This document shows positions 31,711 through 39,536 of a DNA stretch of 64,000 bases, piece by piece. Under the pieces are notes generated by a model, which worked only from the letters and a program-made list of their open reading frames with translations, was not told where the DNA came from and made no database searches. The DNA is from Nocardiopsis sp. ATB16-24 (GTDB taxonomy: Bacteria; Actinomycetota; Actinomycetes; Streptosporangiales; Streptosporangiaceae), in the NCBI RefSeq assembly GCF_030271535.1, contig NZ_JASCXJ010000018.1, positions 1-64,000 of the forward strand, in the 5' to 3' direction. Positions within the stretch are counted from its first letter, which is position 1. The number at the start of each line of letters is the position of its first letter. The position numbers were made by a program, and so were the translations under genes.

Positions 31711-31872
31711 GCGTTGTCCCCTCACACTCTTGATCACCACATGGATTGTTGCAACTACATAGAGCGATCAAGAGAAGCGACACGAAGCGATACCGGGCAG
31801 GCGAACACACCCCGGTAGCATGTGCCCTGCCTGAAGCCGGGCGGAGGGATCGGCCAGGGACAAGGGGGTGCG

Positions 31873-32337
31873 ATGCGGCTGGATCGTGTCGACGAACGGA
31901 TCATCGCGATACTCGGCGCGGACGCACGGATGAGCTTCGCCGAGATCGGCGGTCAGGTCGGGTTGAGCCCCTCCGCGGTCAAACGCCGCGTGGACCGGTT
32001 GGTCGAGTCCGGGGCGGTACGCGGGTTCACGGTCGTGGTCGAGCCCCAGGCCGTCGGGTGGACCACCGAGGCGTTCATCGAGCTGTACTGCCGCGCCCGC
32101 ACCTCACCGGGGGAGATCCGGTCGGGGCTGGCGGGGTACGCCGAGATCACCTTCGCGTGCACGGTCACGGGGGAGGCGGACGCCATCGTTCAGGTTCGGG
32201 CCCGCGACACCCACCACCTGGAGGAGGTCATCGAGCGTCTGGGCGCGGAGCCGTTCGTGGTGCGGACCAAGAGCACGCTGGTGCTCTCCCGCCTGGTGGA
32301 GCAGCCCATTCTCGCCGGGACGGCCGACCTGCCCTGA
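31873..32337 (+). CDS. Lrp/AsnC-family transcriptional regulator
   Basis: 154 residues. Winged helix-turn-helix at the N-terminus (LDRVDERIIAILGADARMSFAEIGGQVGLSPSAVKRRVDRL), then an RAM/AsnC ligand-binding domain (FTVVVEPQAVGWTTEAFIELYCR, ending LVLSRLVEQPIL). Lrp proteins respond to amino acids as octamers. Its convergent neighbours encode an aromatic amino-acid oxidase-like flavoenzyme and an amidase, so control of that pathway is a sensible guess. The ATG at 31873 has an AGGGGG site; the frame is open upstream to 31822. Confidence 0.9.
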   Translation: MRLDRVDERIIAILGADARMSFAEIGGQVGLSPSAVKRRVDRLVESGAVRGFTVVVEPQAVGWTTEAFIELYCRARTSPGEIRSGLAGYAEITFACTVTGEADAIVQVRARDTHHLEEVIERLGAEPFVVRTKSTLVLSRLVEQPILAGTADLP

Positions 32338-32365
32338 GACCCTCCACGAGCGGTCCCGAGGACCC

Positions 32366-32409
32366 CCGTCGGCCCCGAGCGCACGGCTTCGCGCGCCCGG
32401 GGCCGACGG
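32366..32409. terminator. Bidirectional terminator hairpin
   Basis: A perfect 12-bp stem (32366-32377 with 32398-32409), with a further GCGC/GCGC pairing inside. It lies between the convergent lrp-like and flavoenzyme genes. Confidence 0.7.
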
Positions 32410-32418
32410 TCGTGGCGT

Positions 32419-34128
32419 TCAGTCCTCGGGAAGGGCGACCGGGGCCAGCTCGTCGAACAGGTCGCCCGGGCCGGGGTTGGACGGGTCGGTTCCGCCCCCC
32501 AGGTGGTGCAGCACGCCCCACACGGCGTTCAGCGCGGTCTGCACGGCCCCCTCCGCCCAGCCCGCGGTCCAGGACACGTCGTCGCCGGCCAGGAAGAAGC
32601 CGCGGTGGCGCTCCTCCAGGTCGTCCTGACGGAAGTGCGTGAACAGCCGTCGCTGATAGCGGTAGTGGCCGGGCAGGTTGGCCTTGAAGGCCCCCATGAA
32701 GTGGGGCTCGTCCTCCCACGACACCGTCACCGGGTCACCGGTGATGTGCGACCGGATGTCGACCCCCGGGTAGATCTTGGACAGTGACGAGAGCATGACC
32801 TCCATGCGCTCGTTGACCGACAGCGGGAGCCACTTGAGCGAGTCGTCGCACCAGGTGTAGGACAGGCAGATCGCCGCCGGCCCGTTCGGGTCCTCCCCCT
32901 CCAGCAGGTAGGTGCCCCGCGTCATGCGGTCGGTGAGCGTCATGCTCATGAGGTCACGGCCCGTCTCGGGGTCCTTGTCCCGCCAGAAGGCCCGGTCGAC
33001 CGGAACGAAGAGCTTCGAGGACTCCATGTAGTGGGTGCGCTCGATGGCCGTCCAGTGGTCGATGGGCAGCAGGTCCTCGTCGCAGTCGATCTTGGACAGC
33101 AGCATCCAGCTCTGCGCGGTGAACACGGCCGCCGCGTAGGTGCGGATGGACCCCGAGGCGTCGGTGACCGTGATGTTCCCCGACCTCGACCGTCCGGAGG
33201 CGGTACGGCGCAACGCGGTGACCGCGGGCCGTGGCTCTCCCCCGTGCAGGGAGGAGAGCGTGGTGCCCTGAGCCCAGTACACGATCTTGTCGGGGGCGTC
33301 CTCCCACAGCCGCGACGGCAGTCGGTCCACACCGCCGACGATGCCCCTGTGGTCGTCGTCGGCACCGGTGTAGGTGACGCGCAGGATCTCCAGGATGGAG
33401 TTGGGGAAGTCGGTGTCCCACCCTCCGGTGCCGAAGCCCACCTGCCCGAAGATCTCCCGGTGACGGAAGGAGGAGAAGTGCGGGGACTCGCACAGGAACC
33501 CGTAGAAGGTCTGGTTGTCGAGCCGGGCGACCAGGTCGTTCCAGATCTTCTTCTGGGTGGCCACGTCACGCTCGCGGATGGCCTGTTGCATACGGGTGTG
33601 CTGGACCCTTTCCAGGGTGGCGTCCCAAGCGCGGGCCACCTCACGATAGACCTCGGGCAGGTCGTCGAGGGTGGTGGCGTAGTGGGGGGTGCCCTTGAGG
33701 TCGACCACGGTGCTGGGGGTGGCCGGGGAGAGCGGGTTGGGGAAGGGTCTGGTCTCCAGACCGGCCCGGTCCACGTAGTGCCAGAAGGCGGTGGAGGAGG
33801 GTGGGAAGCGCATGGCTCCCATCTCGGCGACCACGTCGTCGGGAAAGCCCGGGAACCTCTCCGTGCGCAGTCGTCCACCGATGCGGTCCGCCTCATAGAC
33901 CACCGGTTTCAGGCCCGCCTTCATGAGTTCGTAGGCGGTGATGATCCCCGACAGGCCGCCGCCGATGACGGCGACCTCGGTGCCGTGCTGCTCGGCGGGG
34001 ACCTGCCCGAGCCCGGCGGGATGCTCCAGGTAGGCGTCGTAGGCGAACGGGAAGTCCGGTCCGCACATGTTCAGTGGTGTGCTCTGCTCGGGTGCGGCGC
34101 CGGCGGCGGTGGGCACGGCGGACGTCAT
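32419..34128 (-). CDS. FAD-dependent amine oxidase / tryptophan 2-monooxygenase-like protein
   Basis: 569 residues. The ADP-binding site GGGLSGIITAYELMKAG (~57-73) and GG doublet motif ADRIGGRLRTERFPG mark the flavin amine oxidase superfamily, and MGAMRFPP plus the C-terminal FLAGDDVSWTAGWAEGAVQTAL motif, in which FAD contacts lie, complete it. Length and the C-terminal half resemble tryptophan/phenylalanine 2-monooxygenases, which turn an aromatic amino acid into its arylacetamide. The AAGGAGG site five bases from the ATG makes the start certain. The next gene upstream (98 bp) is a nitrilase-type amidase, which would hydrolyse the amide to the acid, so together they could make indole-3-acetic or phenylacetic acid. 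The substrate is inferred, not shown. Confidence 0.83.
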   Translation of the reverse strand: MTSAVPTAAGAAPEQSTPLNMCGPDFPFAYDAYLEHPAGLGQVPAEQHGTEVAVIGGGLSGIITAYELMKAGLKPVVYEADRIGGRLRTERFPGFPDDVVAEMGAMRFPPSSTAFWHYVDRAGLETRPFPNPLSPATPSTVVDLKGTPHYATTLDDLPEVYREVARAWDATLERVQHTRMQQAIRERDVATQKKIWNDLVARLDNQTFYGFLCESPHFSSFRHREIFGQVGFGTGGWDTDFPNSILEILRVTYTGADDDHRGIVGGVDRLPSRLWEDAPDKIVYWAQGTTLSSLHGGEPRPAVTALRRTASGRSRSGNITVTDASGSIRTYAAAVFTAQSWMLLSKIDCDEDLLPIDHWTAIERTHYMESSKLFVPVDRAFWRDKDPETGRDLMSMTLTDRMTRGTYLLEGEDPNGPAAICLSYTWCDDSLKWLPLSVNERMEVMLSSLSKIYPGVDIRSHITGDPVTVSWEDEPHFMGAFKANLPGHYRYQRRLFTHFRQDDLEERHRGFFLAGDDVSWTAGWAEGAVQTALNAVWGVLHHLGGGTDPSNPGPGDLFDELAPVALPED

Positions 34129-34226
34129 CGGTTCCTCCTTCGGTGGGTGTGGTCCGGGCGGGTCGGGTACGGGGTGGCGCCCCTGGCCGCGCGGGCGGTG
34201 GGCGTCCGCGCGGCGGAGGGGGAGGG

Positions 34227-35036
34227 TCACGAGGTGAGGGAGCGGTACAGCTCCGGGCAGCGGTCCCGCAGGTAGGACTGCTCGGCGCGGGTCCGGGTGA
34301 TCGCCTCCGGGTCGACCTCACCGATCAGGAGTTGCTCCTCGGGGCCGGCGCGCAGTGTCTCGGAACCGTCGGGTGCCACCAGGACACTGCGGCCCGCGTA
34401 GCGCAGATCGCCCTCGGTGTCGCAGCGGTTCACGTAGGCCAGGTGGATCTGGTTCTCCAGGGCGCGCGCGGGCACGAGCCGGTCGCAGACCTCGGTGAAG
34501 GGCAGCATGAGCGCCGTGGGCACCAGGAGGAGTTCGGTCCCGGCCAGGGCGTGGGCGCGCACGTTCTCGGGGAACTCCACGTCGTAACAGATCAACAGCC
34601 CGACGCGCAGCCCTTCGATGTCGGCCTGCACGACCTGTACGGAGCCGGGGGTGAAGACGTCGCGGTCCAGGTCACCGAACAGGTGCGTCTTGCGGTAGTG
34701 CGCCAGTCGGGTCCCGTCGGCGCCGACCAGCTGGACGGTGTTGTACACGGCGCCGTCGGCGCGTTCGGGGAACCCGTGGACGATCGCCACACCGGTGTCG
34801 GCGGCGATGCTCGCCACGGCCCGGCTGAGGGGCCCGTCGTCGGGTTCGGCGAGTTCGGACACGGTGTCCGGGCCGAGGTTGTAACCGGTCAGCGACATCT
34901 CGGGGCCGATGAGCAGGCGTACTCCGGCGTCCGCGGCGACCTTGGCCCGGTCGGCGAGCCGGTCGAGGGCGTCGGCGGGATCACCGCTGTGCCCGGTGCC
35001 CTGGTCCAGGGCCACGCGCAGGGGTCCGCGTGTCAC
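34227..35036 (-). CDS. Carbon-nitrogen hydrolase (nitrilase superfamily amidase)
   Basis: 269 residues covering the whole nitrilase fold. The catalytic triad is present: Glu46 in LLIGPEMSLTGYN, Lys116 in HYRKTHLFGD and Cys150 in GLLICYDVEFPENVR; a second Glu in LVPARALENQIHLAYVNR is also conserved. Short aliphatic amidase or N-carbamoylase-like size. It is transcribed toward the flavoenzyme and most likely hydrolyses the amide product. It starts in a GTG/ATG-rich region; ATG 35036-type start gives TRGPLRVALDQGTGHSG, typical for the family. Upstream is an A+T-rich promoter region with a GCGATATCGC palindrome (35163-35172). Confidence 0.88.
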   Translation of the reverse strand: MTRGPLRVALDQGTGHSGDPADALDRLADRAKVAADAGVRLLIGPEMSLTGYNLGPDTVSELAEPDDGPLSRAVASIAADTGVAIVHGFPERADGAVYNTVQLVGADGTRLAHYRKTHLFGDLDRDVFTPGSVQVVQADIEGLRVGLLICYDVEFPENVRAHALAGTELLLVPTALMLPFTEVCDRLVPARALENQIHLAYVNRCDTEGDLRYAGRSVLVAPDGSETLRAGPEEQLLIGEVDPEAITRTRAEQSYLRDRCPELYRSLTS

Positions 35037-35162
35037 TCCTCACCTTCCTTTTCTCGTGTGGTCTCGGGGTCCGCGTCCACTCTAGGGGCGCAAAGGCGCC
35101 GAAAAATTGCACTGAAGGCGTGAAACGCTGCGTGTTTGACCTTAAGTGCGGCCTTTCTTTGC

Positions 35163-35172
35163 GCGATATCGC
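35163..35172. promoter_or_regulatory. GCGATATCGC palindrome upstream of the amidase gene
   Basis: A 10-bp perfect palindrome in a locally A+T-rich segment between the amidase start and the permease-remnant terminator. It is a candidate operator for the amidase-flavoenzyme operon; the binding protein is unknown, with the nearby Lrp-type regulator one option. Confidence 0.35.
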
Positions 35173-35205
35173 TTTTCCGCGCACGAGATCGCTACTCACC
35201 GGAAC

Positions 35206-35245
35206 GCCCGGAGGGGCTCGGGGAATTCCCCGAGCCCCTCCGGGC
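35206..35245 (-). terminator. 40-bp perfect palindrome (terminator of the permease remnant)
   Basis: Two 20-base arms (35206-35225 and 35226-35245) are perfectly complementary with no spacer, 7 bases after the permease stop codon on the minus strand. A very stable terminator that now follows only a gene fragment. Confidence 0.8.
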
Positions 35246-35251
35246 ACGCCG

Positions 35252-35608
35252 TCAGGAGAGTGGTGCGGCCGTGGGTTCGGTCTCCAACCGGGAGCGGCGC
35301 ATGCTGTAGTCGAAGTAGACGATCAGTCCGACGGCCGGCCAGACCAGGAAGGCCGCCCACACGCTCGGCGACATGCTGAACATCAGGTAGGCGCAGGCCG
35401 GCACGCCCAGGATCGGGGTGACCGGGGCACCGGGCACGCGGAAGGCCCGAGGCAGGTCGGGCCTGGAGCGGCGCAACACCACCACGGCGACGTTGACCAG
35501 TGCGAACGCGAAGAGCGTGCCGATGGCGGTGGCGTCGGCGAGTGGCCCGAGAGGAACCAGCGCGGCGAGCACGAAGGAGAGGATGACGTTCCGAGCCCTC
35601 GTCCGGAA
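35252..35608 (-). pseudogene. 3' remnant of an APC-family amino-acid permease
   Basis: About 118 codons match the C-terminal end of basic/aromatic amino-acid permeases (YfnA/CAT type): FRTRARNVILSFVLAALVPLG, TAIGTLFAFALVNVAVVVLRRSRPDLPRAFRVPGAPVTPILGVPACAYLM and a last helix WAAFLVWPAVGLIVYFDYSMRR. That is roughly four transmembrane helices of the usual twelve. The remaining ~370 N-terminal residues are missing: to the right the reading frame continues into unrelated sequence that overlaps a VOC-protein gene on the other strand. The intact terminator and good C-terminus argue for a recent deletion or insertion. The parent gene was upstream of the amidase and flavoenzyme genes and may have imported their amino-acid substrate. 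Confidence 0.85.
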
Positions 35609-35737
35609 GACACCTCGCCCCCGCCCTTCTCGCCCGATACCGTCGCGGAGGTGTTCGCGAAATGTTCGCACCGAAGGAGGCCCTTGGAACCCGCATGGCC
35701 GCCTCGGCACTCCCACATCGAGAGACAGGTTTCTTCC

Positions 35738-36115
35738 ATGGCATGCCGTATCAGTGAGTTCGTGCTCGACTGCCACGACCCCGAGGCCCTCGCGCGGTTC
35801 TGGTGCGAGGTCCTGGACTTCGTCGTGCTCGACCGTGACGAGAACGACATCGAGATAGGCCCGCGTGAAGGGTTCGGCGGCCCCCAGCCGGCGATCGTCC
35901 TCAGCCGTACCGACGAGCCGAAGAGCGGGAAGCTTCGACTGCACATCGACGTCAACGCCACCGACCGCGACCAGGACGCCGAACTCCAGCGCCTCCTGGC
36001 CGCCGGTGCCCGAGCCGTCGACATCGGCCAGACCGGGGAGGAGCCCTGGTATGTGCTCGCCGACCCCGAGGGAAACGAATTCTGCCTGCTCAAGGGCCGG
36101 ATCGATCCGCTCTGA
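35738..36115 (+). CDS. VOC-superfamily (glyoxalase/bleomycin resistance-like) protein
   Basis: 125 residues, two beta-alpha-beta-beta-beta units. It begins RISEFVLDCHDPEALARFWCEVLDFVV, and the second half has KLRLHIDVNATDRDQDAELQRLLAAGA and WYVLADPEGNEFCLL. This subgroup (Glyoxalase-like, often next to pterin dehydratase-like genes) is common in actinobacteria and its substrates are unknown; the usual metal-ligand His/Glu positions are only partly present (HID and GNEFC). The ATG at 35738 has a GACAGG-type site. It lies where the missing part of the permease gene would have been, so it may mark the breakpoint. Confidence 0.82.
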   Translation: MACRISEFVLDCHDPEALARFWCEVLDFVVLDRDENDIEIGPREGFGGPQPAIVLSRTDEPKSGKLRLHIDVNATDRDQDAELQRLLAAGARAVDIGQTGEEPWYVLADPEGNEFCLLKGRIDPL

Positions 36116-36231
36116 TCGCCCGGGCGGGGGCCTTGGCCACGCCGGGACACCCCGGGAGGTGAGACGGTGAGCCCCGGGAAGAGGGGCCGGGGGGAGGGAC
36201 GACGGCCCCTACCGCCCCCACGCCCCACCCC

Positions 36232-36296
36232 TCCCCCGTGATCTTGCTCCCAGCGTCACCGGGAGCACCCCGCAGTGACACCCAGAGCAAGATCAC
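36232..36296. repeat. 65-bp palindromic intergenic repeat, copy 1
   Basis: The element starts with CCCCCGTGATCTTGCTC and ends with GAGCAAGATCAC, so its ends are inverted repeats of ~12 bp. It matches copy 2 (36650-36714) at essentially every position. It looks like a REP/BIME or MITE-type element of this genome. Confidence 0.8.
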
Positions 36297-36398
36297 CGGG
36301 AAAAAGCGCGGCGCCTCCGCGCGTGGAGCACCGCCTACCGCCTGACCCACGGCGCGCCACCACCATGGACGGAGATCGCGTCCAGGGAGACGAGGGGC

Positions 36399-36463
36399 GA
36401 GGGAGGCGAGAAAGACGAGGGAGGCGGGGAAGATGAGGGAGGCGAGAAAGACGGGGGAGGCGG
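36399..36463. repeat. 18-bp tandem repeat, about 3.6 copies
   Basis: Units at 36399-36416, 36417-36434, 36435-36452 and a partial from 36453 share GAGGGAGGCGAGAAAGAC with one to three changes. All purine on this strand apart from C in two places, so a triplex-prone tract. Confidence 0.8.
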
Positions 36464-36649
36464 TCGCGCCATCACGCACACCGGGTGAGGAAGGGGCCGC
36501 CCACCACCCACGCGGTCAAGGGCCCGACCGAAAACGCTGCCAGTGCGACACGAGGGCCCTCACCTGCCATTGGCGCCACAGACCCCACCTTCCCCCGTGA
36601 CGCCCCTACTTCCAGCGGCAGACCGACAAGCCTCCTCGGTCTGCCACCT

Positions 36650-36714
36650 TCCCCCGTGATCTTGCTCCCAGCGTCACCGGGAGCACCCCGCAGTGACACC
36701 CAGAGCAAGATCAC
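36650..36714. repeat. 65-bp palindromic intergenic repeat, copy 2
   Basis: Same sequence and orientation as copy 1, 418 bp further right and ~54 bp from the end of ispG. In this copy the terminal arms are longer, pairing CCCCGTGATCTTGCTC with GAGCAAGATCACGGGG. Confidence 0.8.
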
Positions 36715-36767
36715 GGGGAGGAGAGGGGCCGCCTCCGCTCACGGACGCAGCGAGCCGGAAGGGGGGT

Positions 36768-37925
36768 TCAGCCGGCCACGGAGACGGTGGGACCGCCCTC
36801 TCCGTCCACGGACTCGCCCATCTCCTCGGCGATGCGCATGGCCTCCTCGATGAGGGTCTCCACGATCTTGGACTCGGGCACGGTCTTGATGACCTCGCCC
36901 TTGACGAAGATCTGGCCCTTGCCGTTGCCCGAGGCCACGCCCAGGTCGGCGTCGCGCGCCTCGCCGGGGCCGTTGACGACACAGCCCATGACGGCCACGC
37001 GCAGCGGCACGTCCAGGCCCTCCAGTCCGGCGGTGACCTCGTCGGCCAGGGAGTACACGTCCACCTGGGCCCGACCACAGCTGGGGCAGGAGACGATCTC
37101 CAGACCCCGCTCACGCAGGCCCAGCGACTCCAGGATCTGGTTGCCGACCTTGACCTCCTCGGCGGGAGGCGCCGACAGCGACACCCGGATGGTGTCGCCG
37201 ATGCCCTCCGACAGCAGCGCGCCGAAGGCCACCGCGGACTTGATGGTGCCCTGGAAGGCCGGCCCGGCCTCGGTCACACCCAGGTGCAGCGGGTAGTCAC
37301 AGGCCGCCGACAGCTGCCGGTAGGCGTTGACCATCACCACCGGGTCGTTGTGCTTGACCGAGATCTTGATGTCGCGGAAACCGTGCTCCTCGAACAGCGA
37401 GCACTCCCACAGCGCCGACTCCACCAGCGCCTCGGGGGTGGCCTTGCCGTACTTGGCCAGCAGCCGCTTGTCCAACGAGCCGGCGTTGACCCCGATCCGG
37501 ATGGGCGTGCCGGCGTCGCCGGCGGCCTTGGCGATCTCGGCGACCTTGTCGTCGAACTTCTTGATGTTGCCCGGGTTGACCCGCACCGCCGCGCAACCGG
37601 CGTCGATGGCCGCGAACACGTACTTGGGCTGGAAGTGGATGTCGGCGATCACCGGGATCGGCGACTTCTTGGCGATGACCGCCAGCGCGTCGGCGTCGTC
37701 GTTGGTGGGCACCGCCACCCGGACGATCTGACAGCCCGAGGCGGTCAGCTCCGCGATCTGCTGGAGGGTCGCGTTGATGTCGGCGGTACGGGCGGTCGTC
37801 ATCGACTGCACCGACACCGGGGCGTCCCCGCCCACGGGGACGTTCCCGACCATGATCTGTCTGGTCTTGCGCCGGGTCGCCAGCGGGCGCGGCGGAGTGG
37901 CGGGAATACCGAGATCGACGGTCAC
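36768..37925 (-). CDS. ispG: 4-hydroxy-3-methylbut-2-en-1-yl diphosphate synthase (IspG/GcpE)
   Basis: 385 residues, normal length for the bacterial two-domain form. It converts MEcPP to HMBPP in the MEP isoprenoid pathway using a [4Fe-4S] cluster. The TIM-barrel half has [21 protein letters not shown] and [14 protein letters not shown]; the C-terminal half carries the cluster cysteines in [11 protein letters not shown] and [15 protein letters not shown]. The GTG at 37925 follows GAGGTG by 8 bases and starts [11 protein letters not shown]; the frame is open to 38051 without homology. It lies 235 bp downstream of rseP, with a hairpin at 38091-38141 between, so it may have its own promoter. Confidence 0.96.
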   Translation of the reverse strand: MTVDLGIPATPPRPLATRRKTRQIMVGNVPVGGDAPVSVQSMTTARTADINATLQQIAELTASGCQIVRVAVPTNDDADALAVIAKKSPIPVIADIHFQPKYVFAAIDAGCAAVRVNPGNIKKFDDKVAEIAKAAGDAGTPIRIGVNAGSLDKRLLAKYGKATPEALVESALWECSLFEEHGFRDIKISVKHNDPVVMVNAYRQLSAACDYPLHLGVTEAGPAFQGTIKSAVAFGALLSEGIGDTIRVSLSAPPAEEVKVGNQILESLGLRERGLEIVSCPSCGRAQVDVYSLADEVTAGLEGLDVPLRVAVMGCVVNGPGEARDADLGVASGNGKGQIFVKGEVIKTVPESKIVETLIEEAMRIAEEMGESVDGEGGPTVSVAG

Positions 37926-38090
37926 GCTTGTTTCACCTCGTCTGCCACCGGAGGGAGGCGGCACTTGATTCGTCCGTTTCGGGAAAGGGTGTCCGGCGCA
38001 GCGCGCTGAGACGCGTCCGGAAGGCACCGCTCTGGGCGGCCTCGGATACACCGTCGTTCCCGGATCGCGAACCCAGGTTACCCGTATCCG

Positions 38091-38141
38091 GAGGGGTGTC
38101 CCGCACGGTCGGTCACCGCCGGACCAGCGTGGACACCCCTC
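38091..38141 (-). terminator. Hairpin between rseP and ispG
   Basis: An 11-bp perfect stem (38091-38101 with 38131-38141) with a 29-base loop, 20 bp after the rseP stop codon on the minus strand. It may attenuate read-through into ispG. Confidence 0.5.
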
Positions 38142-38160
38142 GCGAACGTGCCCCGGGGGC

Positions 38161-39516
38161 TCAACCGAAGAGCTTCACCGGGTTGAACAGGTCGGCGACG
38201 AGCAGGACGACGCTGAACACCAGGAAGCAGGCCACCACGACGTAGGCCACCGGTGTCAGCAGCGCCACGTCCACCGGAGCGGGTTCGGGCCTGCGCAGCA
38301 GCTTCGCCCAGCCGCGCTTGATCCACTCCCAGAGGGCGCCGGCCATGTGCCCTCCGTCCAACGGCAGGATCGGCAGCAGGTTGAAGGCGAACAGGAAGAG
38401 GTTCACCCCCGCCAGGATCTGCAACATGATCGCGGTGGTGTCCGCCACGGGCAGGCCCTGGGCCATGATCTCGCCGCCGATGCGGGAGATGCCGACGATG
38501 CCCACCGGGGAGTCCTGGTTGCGCTCCTCACCGAGGAAGGCGGCGGCGAACACGTCGGGGACCTTGCCGGGCAGGGAGGCGAGCGCCTCGCCGACCCCCA
38601 CCAGCATGTTCCCCATCTCCGCGGCGGACTCGCCGAGGGTGAGCGGGGCGCGTTCGGTGGCGAAGACGATGCCGAGGAAACCCACGGTCTCGGTCTGGTA
38701 GACGCGGTAGCCCTGGTCGTCGTAGATCGGATCGCCGTCGGCGTCGGTCTCGTAGACGAACTCGCCCTCGGCGTCGCGGGCGGGGAGTTCGTTCTCCACG
38801 ATGTCGACGTTCAGCGGCAGACGCTCGCCGTCGCGTTCGACCACGATCTCCGTGGCGCCCAGGGACTCGCGGATCTGACGGTTGGCCGTGTTCCAGTCGG
38901 GGGTGGGTTCGCCGTCGACCGCGACGATGACGTCGCCGGGCAACATCCCCGCCTCGGCGGCGGGGGTGGGGGGCGCGTCCTCACAGTCGGTGACGGTGCT
39001 GCCGGCGGGCACCACGCACTCGCTGACCTGCCCGATCTGGGTGGTGCTCTGGGGCACGCCGATGCCCATGAACAGCACACCGAGCAGGATCGCGGCCAGG
39101 ACGACGTTCATCCCCGGTCCGGCGAACATCACGATGAGCCGCTTCCAGGGGGCCCGCTGGTAGAACTGCCGGTCCTGGTCCTCGGGAGTGAGTTCGACGT
39201 AGGAGGCCTCGCGCGCGTCCTCGGCCATGGCCCGCCAACGGGAGAGCTTGCCAGAGCCGTCGTCGGAGCGCTGCCGCGCGGGCGGGAGCATGCCCACCAT
39301 GCGCACGTAGCCCCCCAAGGGGACGGCCTTGATCCCGTACTCGGTCTCGCCTCTGCGGAAGGACCACAGGGTCTTGCCGAAGCCCACCATGAACTCGGTG
39401 CACTTGATGCCGAACATCTTGGCCGTGGACATGTGTCCGAGCTCGTGCCAGGCGATCGAGAACAGCAGCCCGAAGACGAACAGCACGATCCCGATCACGG
39501 TCATCAGAGCGACCAT
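38161..39516 (-). CDS. rseP: Site-2 intramembrane metalloprotease (RseP/Rip1 family)
   Basis: 451 residues, peptidase family M50. Zinc-binding HELGH is at His24-Glu25-His28 in the first transmembrane helix, and the third ligand Asp is in [11 protein letters not shown] near residue 387. A PDZ domain occupies ~150-245 ([26 protein letters not shown]). Four transmembrane segments are expected. The homolog in mycobacteria (Rip1) cleaves anti-sigma factors. It is in the order dxr-rseP-ispG, as in other actinobacteria. The ATG at 39516 has a GAGGAG site and a 20-bp gap to dxr. An acidic insertion ([26 protein letters not shown]) in the second half of the PDZ region is unusual-looking but common in actinobacterial members. 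Confidence 0.93.
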   Translation of the reverse strand: MVALMTVIGIVLFVFGLLFSIAWHELGHMSTAKMFGIKCTEFMVGFGKTLWSFRRGETEYGIKAVPLGGYVRMVGMLPPARQRSDDGSGKLSRWRAMAEDAREASYVELTPEDQDRQFYQRAPWKRLIVMFAGPGMNVVLAAILLGVLFMGIGVPQSTTQIGQVSECVVPAGSTVTDCEDAPPTPAAEAGMLPGDVIVAVDGEPTPDWNTANRQIRESLGATEIVVERDGERLPLNVDIVENELPARDAEGEFVYETDADGDPIYDDQGYRVYQTETVGFLGIVFATERAPLTLGESAAEMGNMLVGVGEALASLPGKVPDVFAAAFLGEERNQDSPVGIVGISRIGGEIMAQGLPVADTTAIMLQILAGVNLFLFAFNLLPILPLDGGHMAGALWEWIKRGWAKLLRRPEPAPVDVALLTPVAYVVVACFLVFSVVLLVADLFNPVKLFG

Positions 39517-39536
39517 GCAACTCTCCTCAAGGCGTG

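Larger units (their letters stand above)
36116..36767. other. 652-bp repeat-rich spacer before ispG
   Basis: No supported gene; open frames on the minus strand only reflect the repeats. Contents: two 65-bp copies of a palindromic element (36232-36296 and 36650-36714), an 18-bp purine-rich tandem repeat (36399-36463), and a third partial copy of the element's edge (CTTCCCCCGTGA near 36590). Confidence 0.7.

Noticed and set aside
30022..31818. 598-codon plus-strand frame opposite the S33 hydrolase
   Set aside because: It is antisense to a gene with signal peptide and catalytic triad, so it is a shadow.
36090..36479. Minus-strand frame with the repeated peptide (VFLASL / ILLWVSLRG)
   Set aside because: It only translates the tandem repeat and the palindromic element; no ribosome site, and copy 2 gives the same peptide in another frame context.
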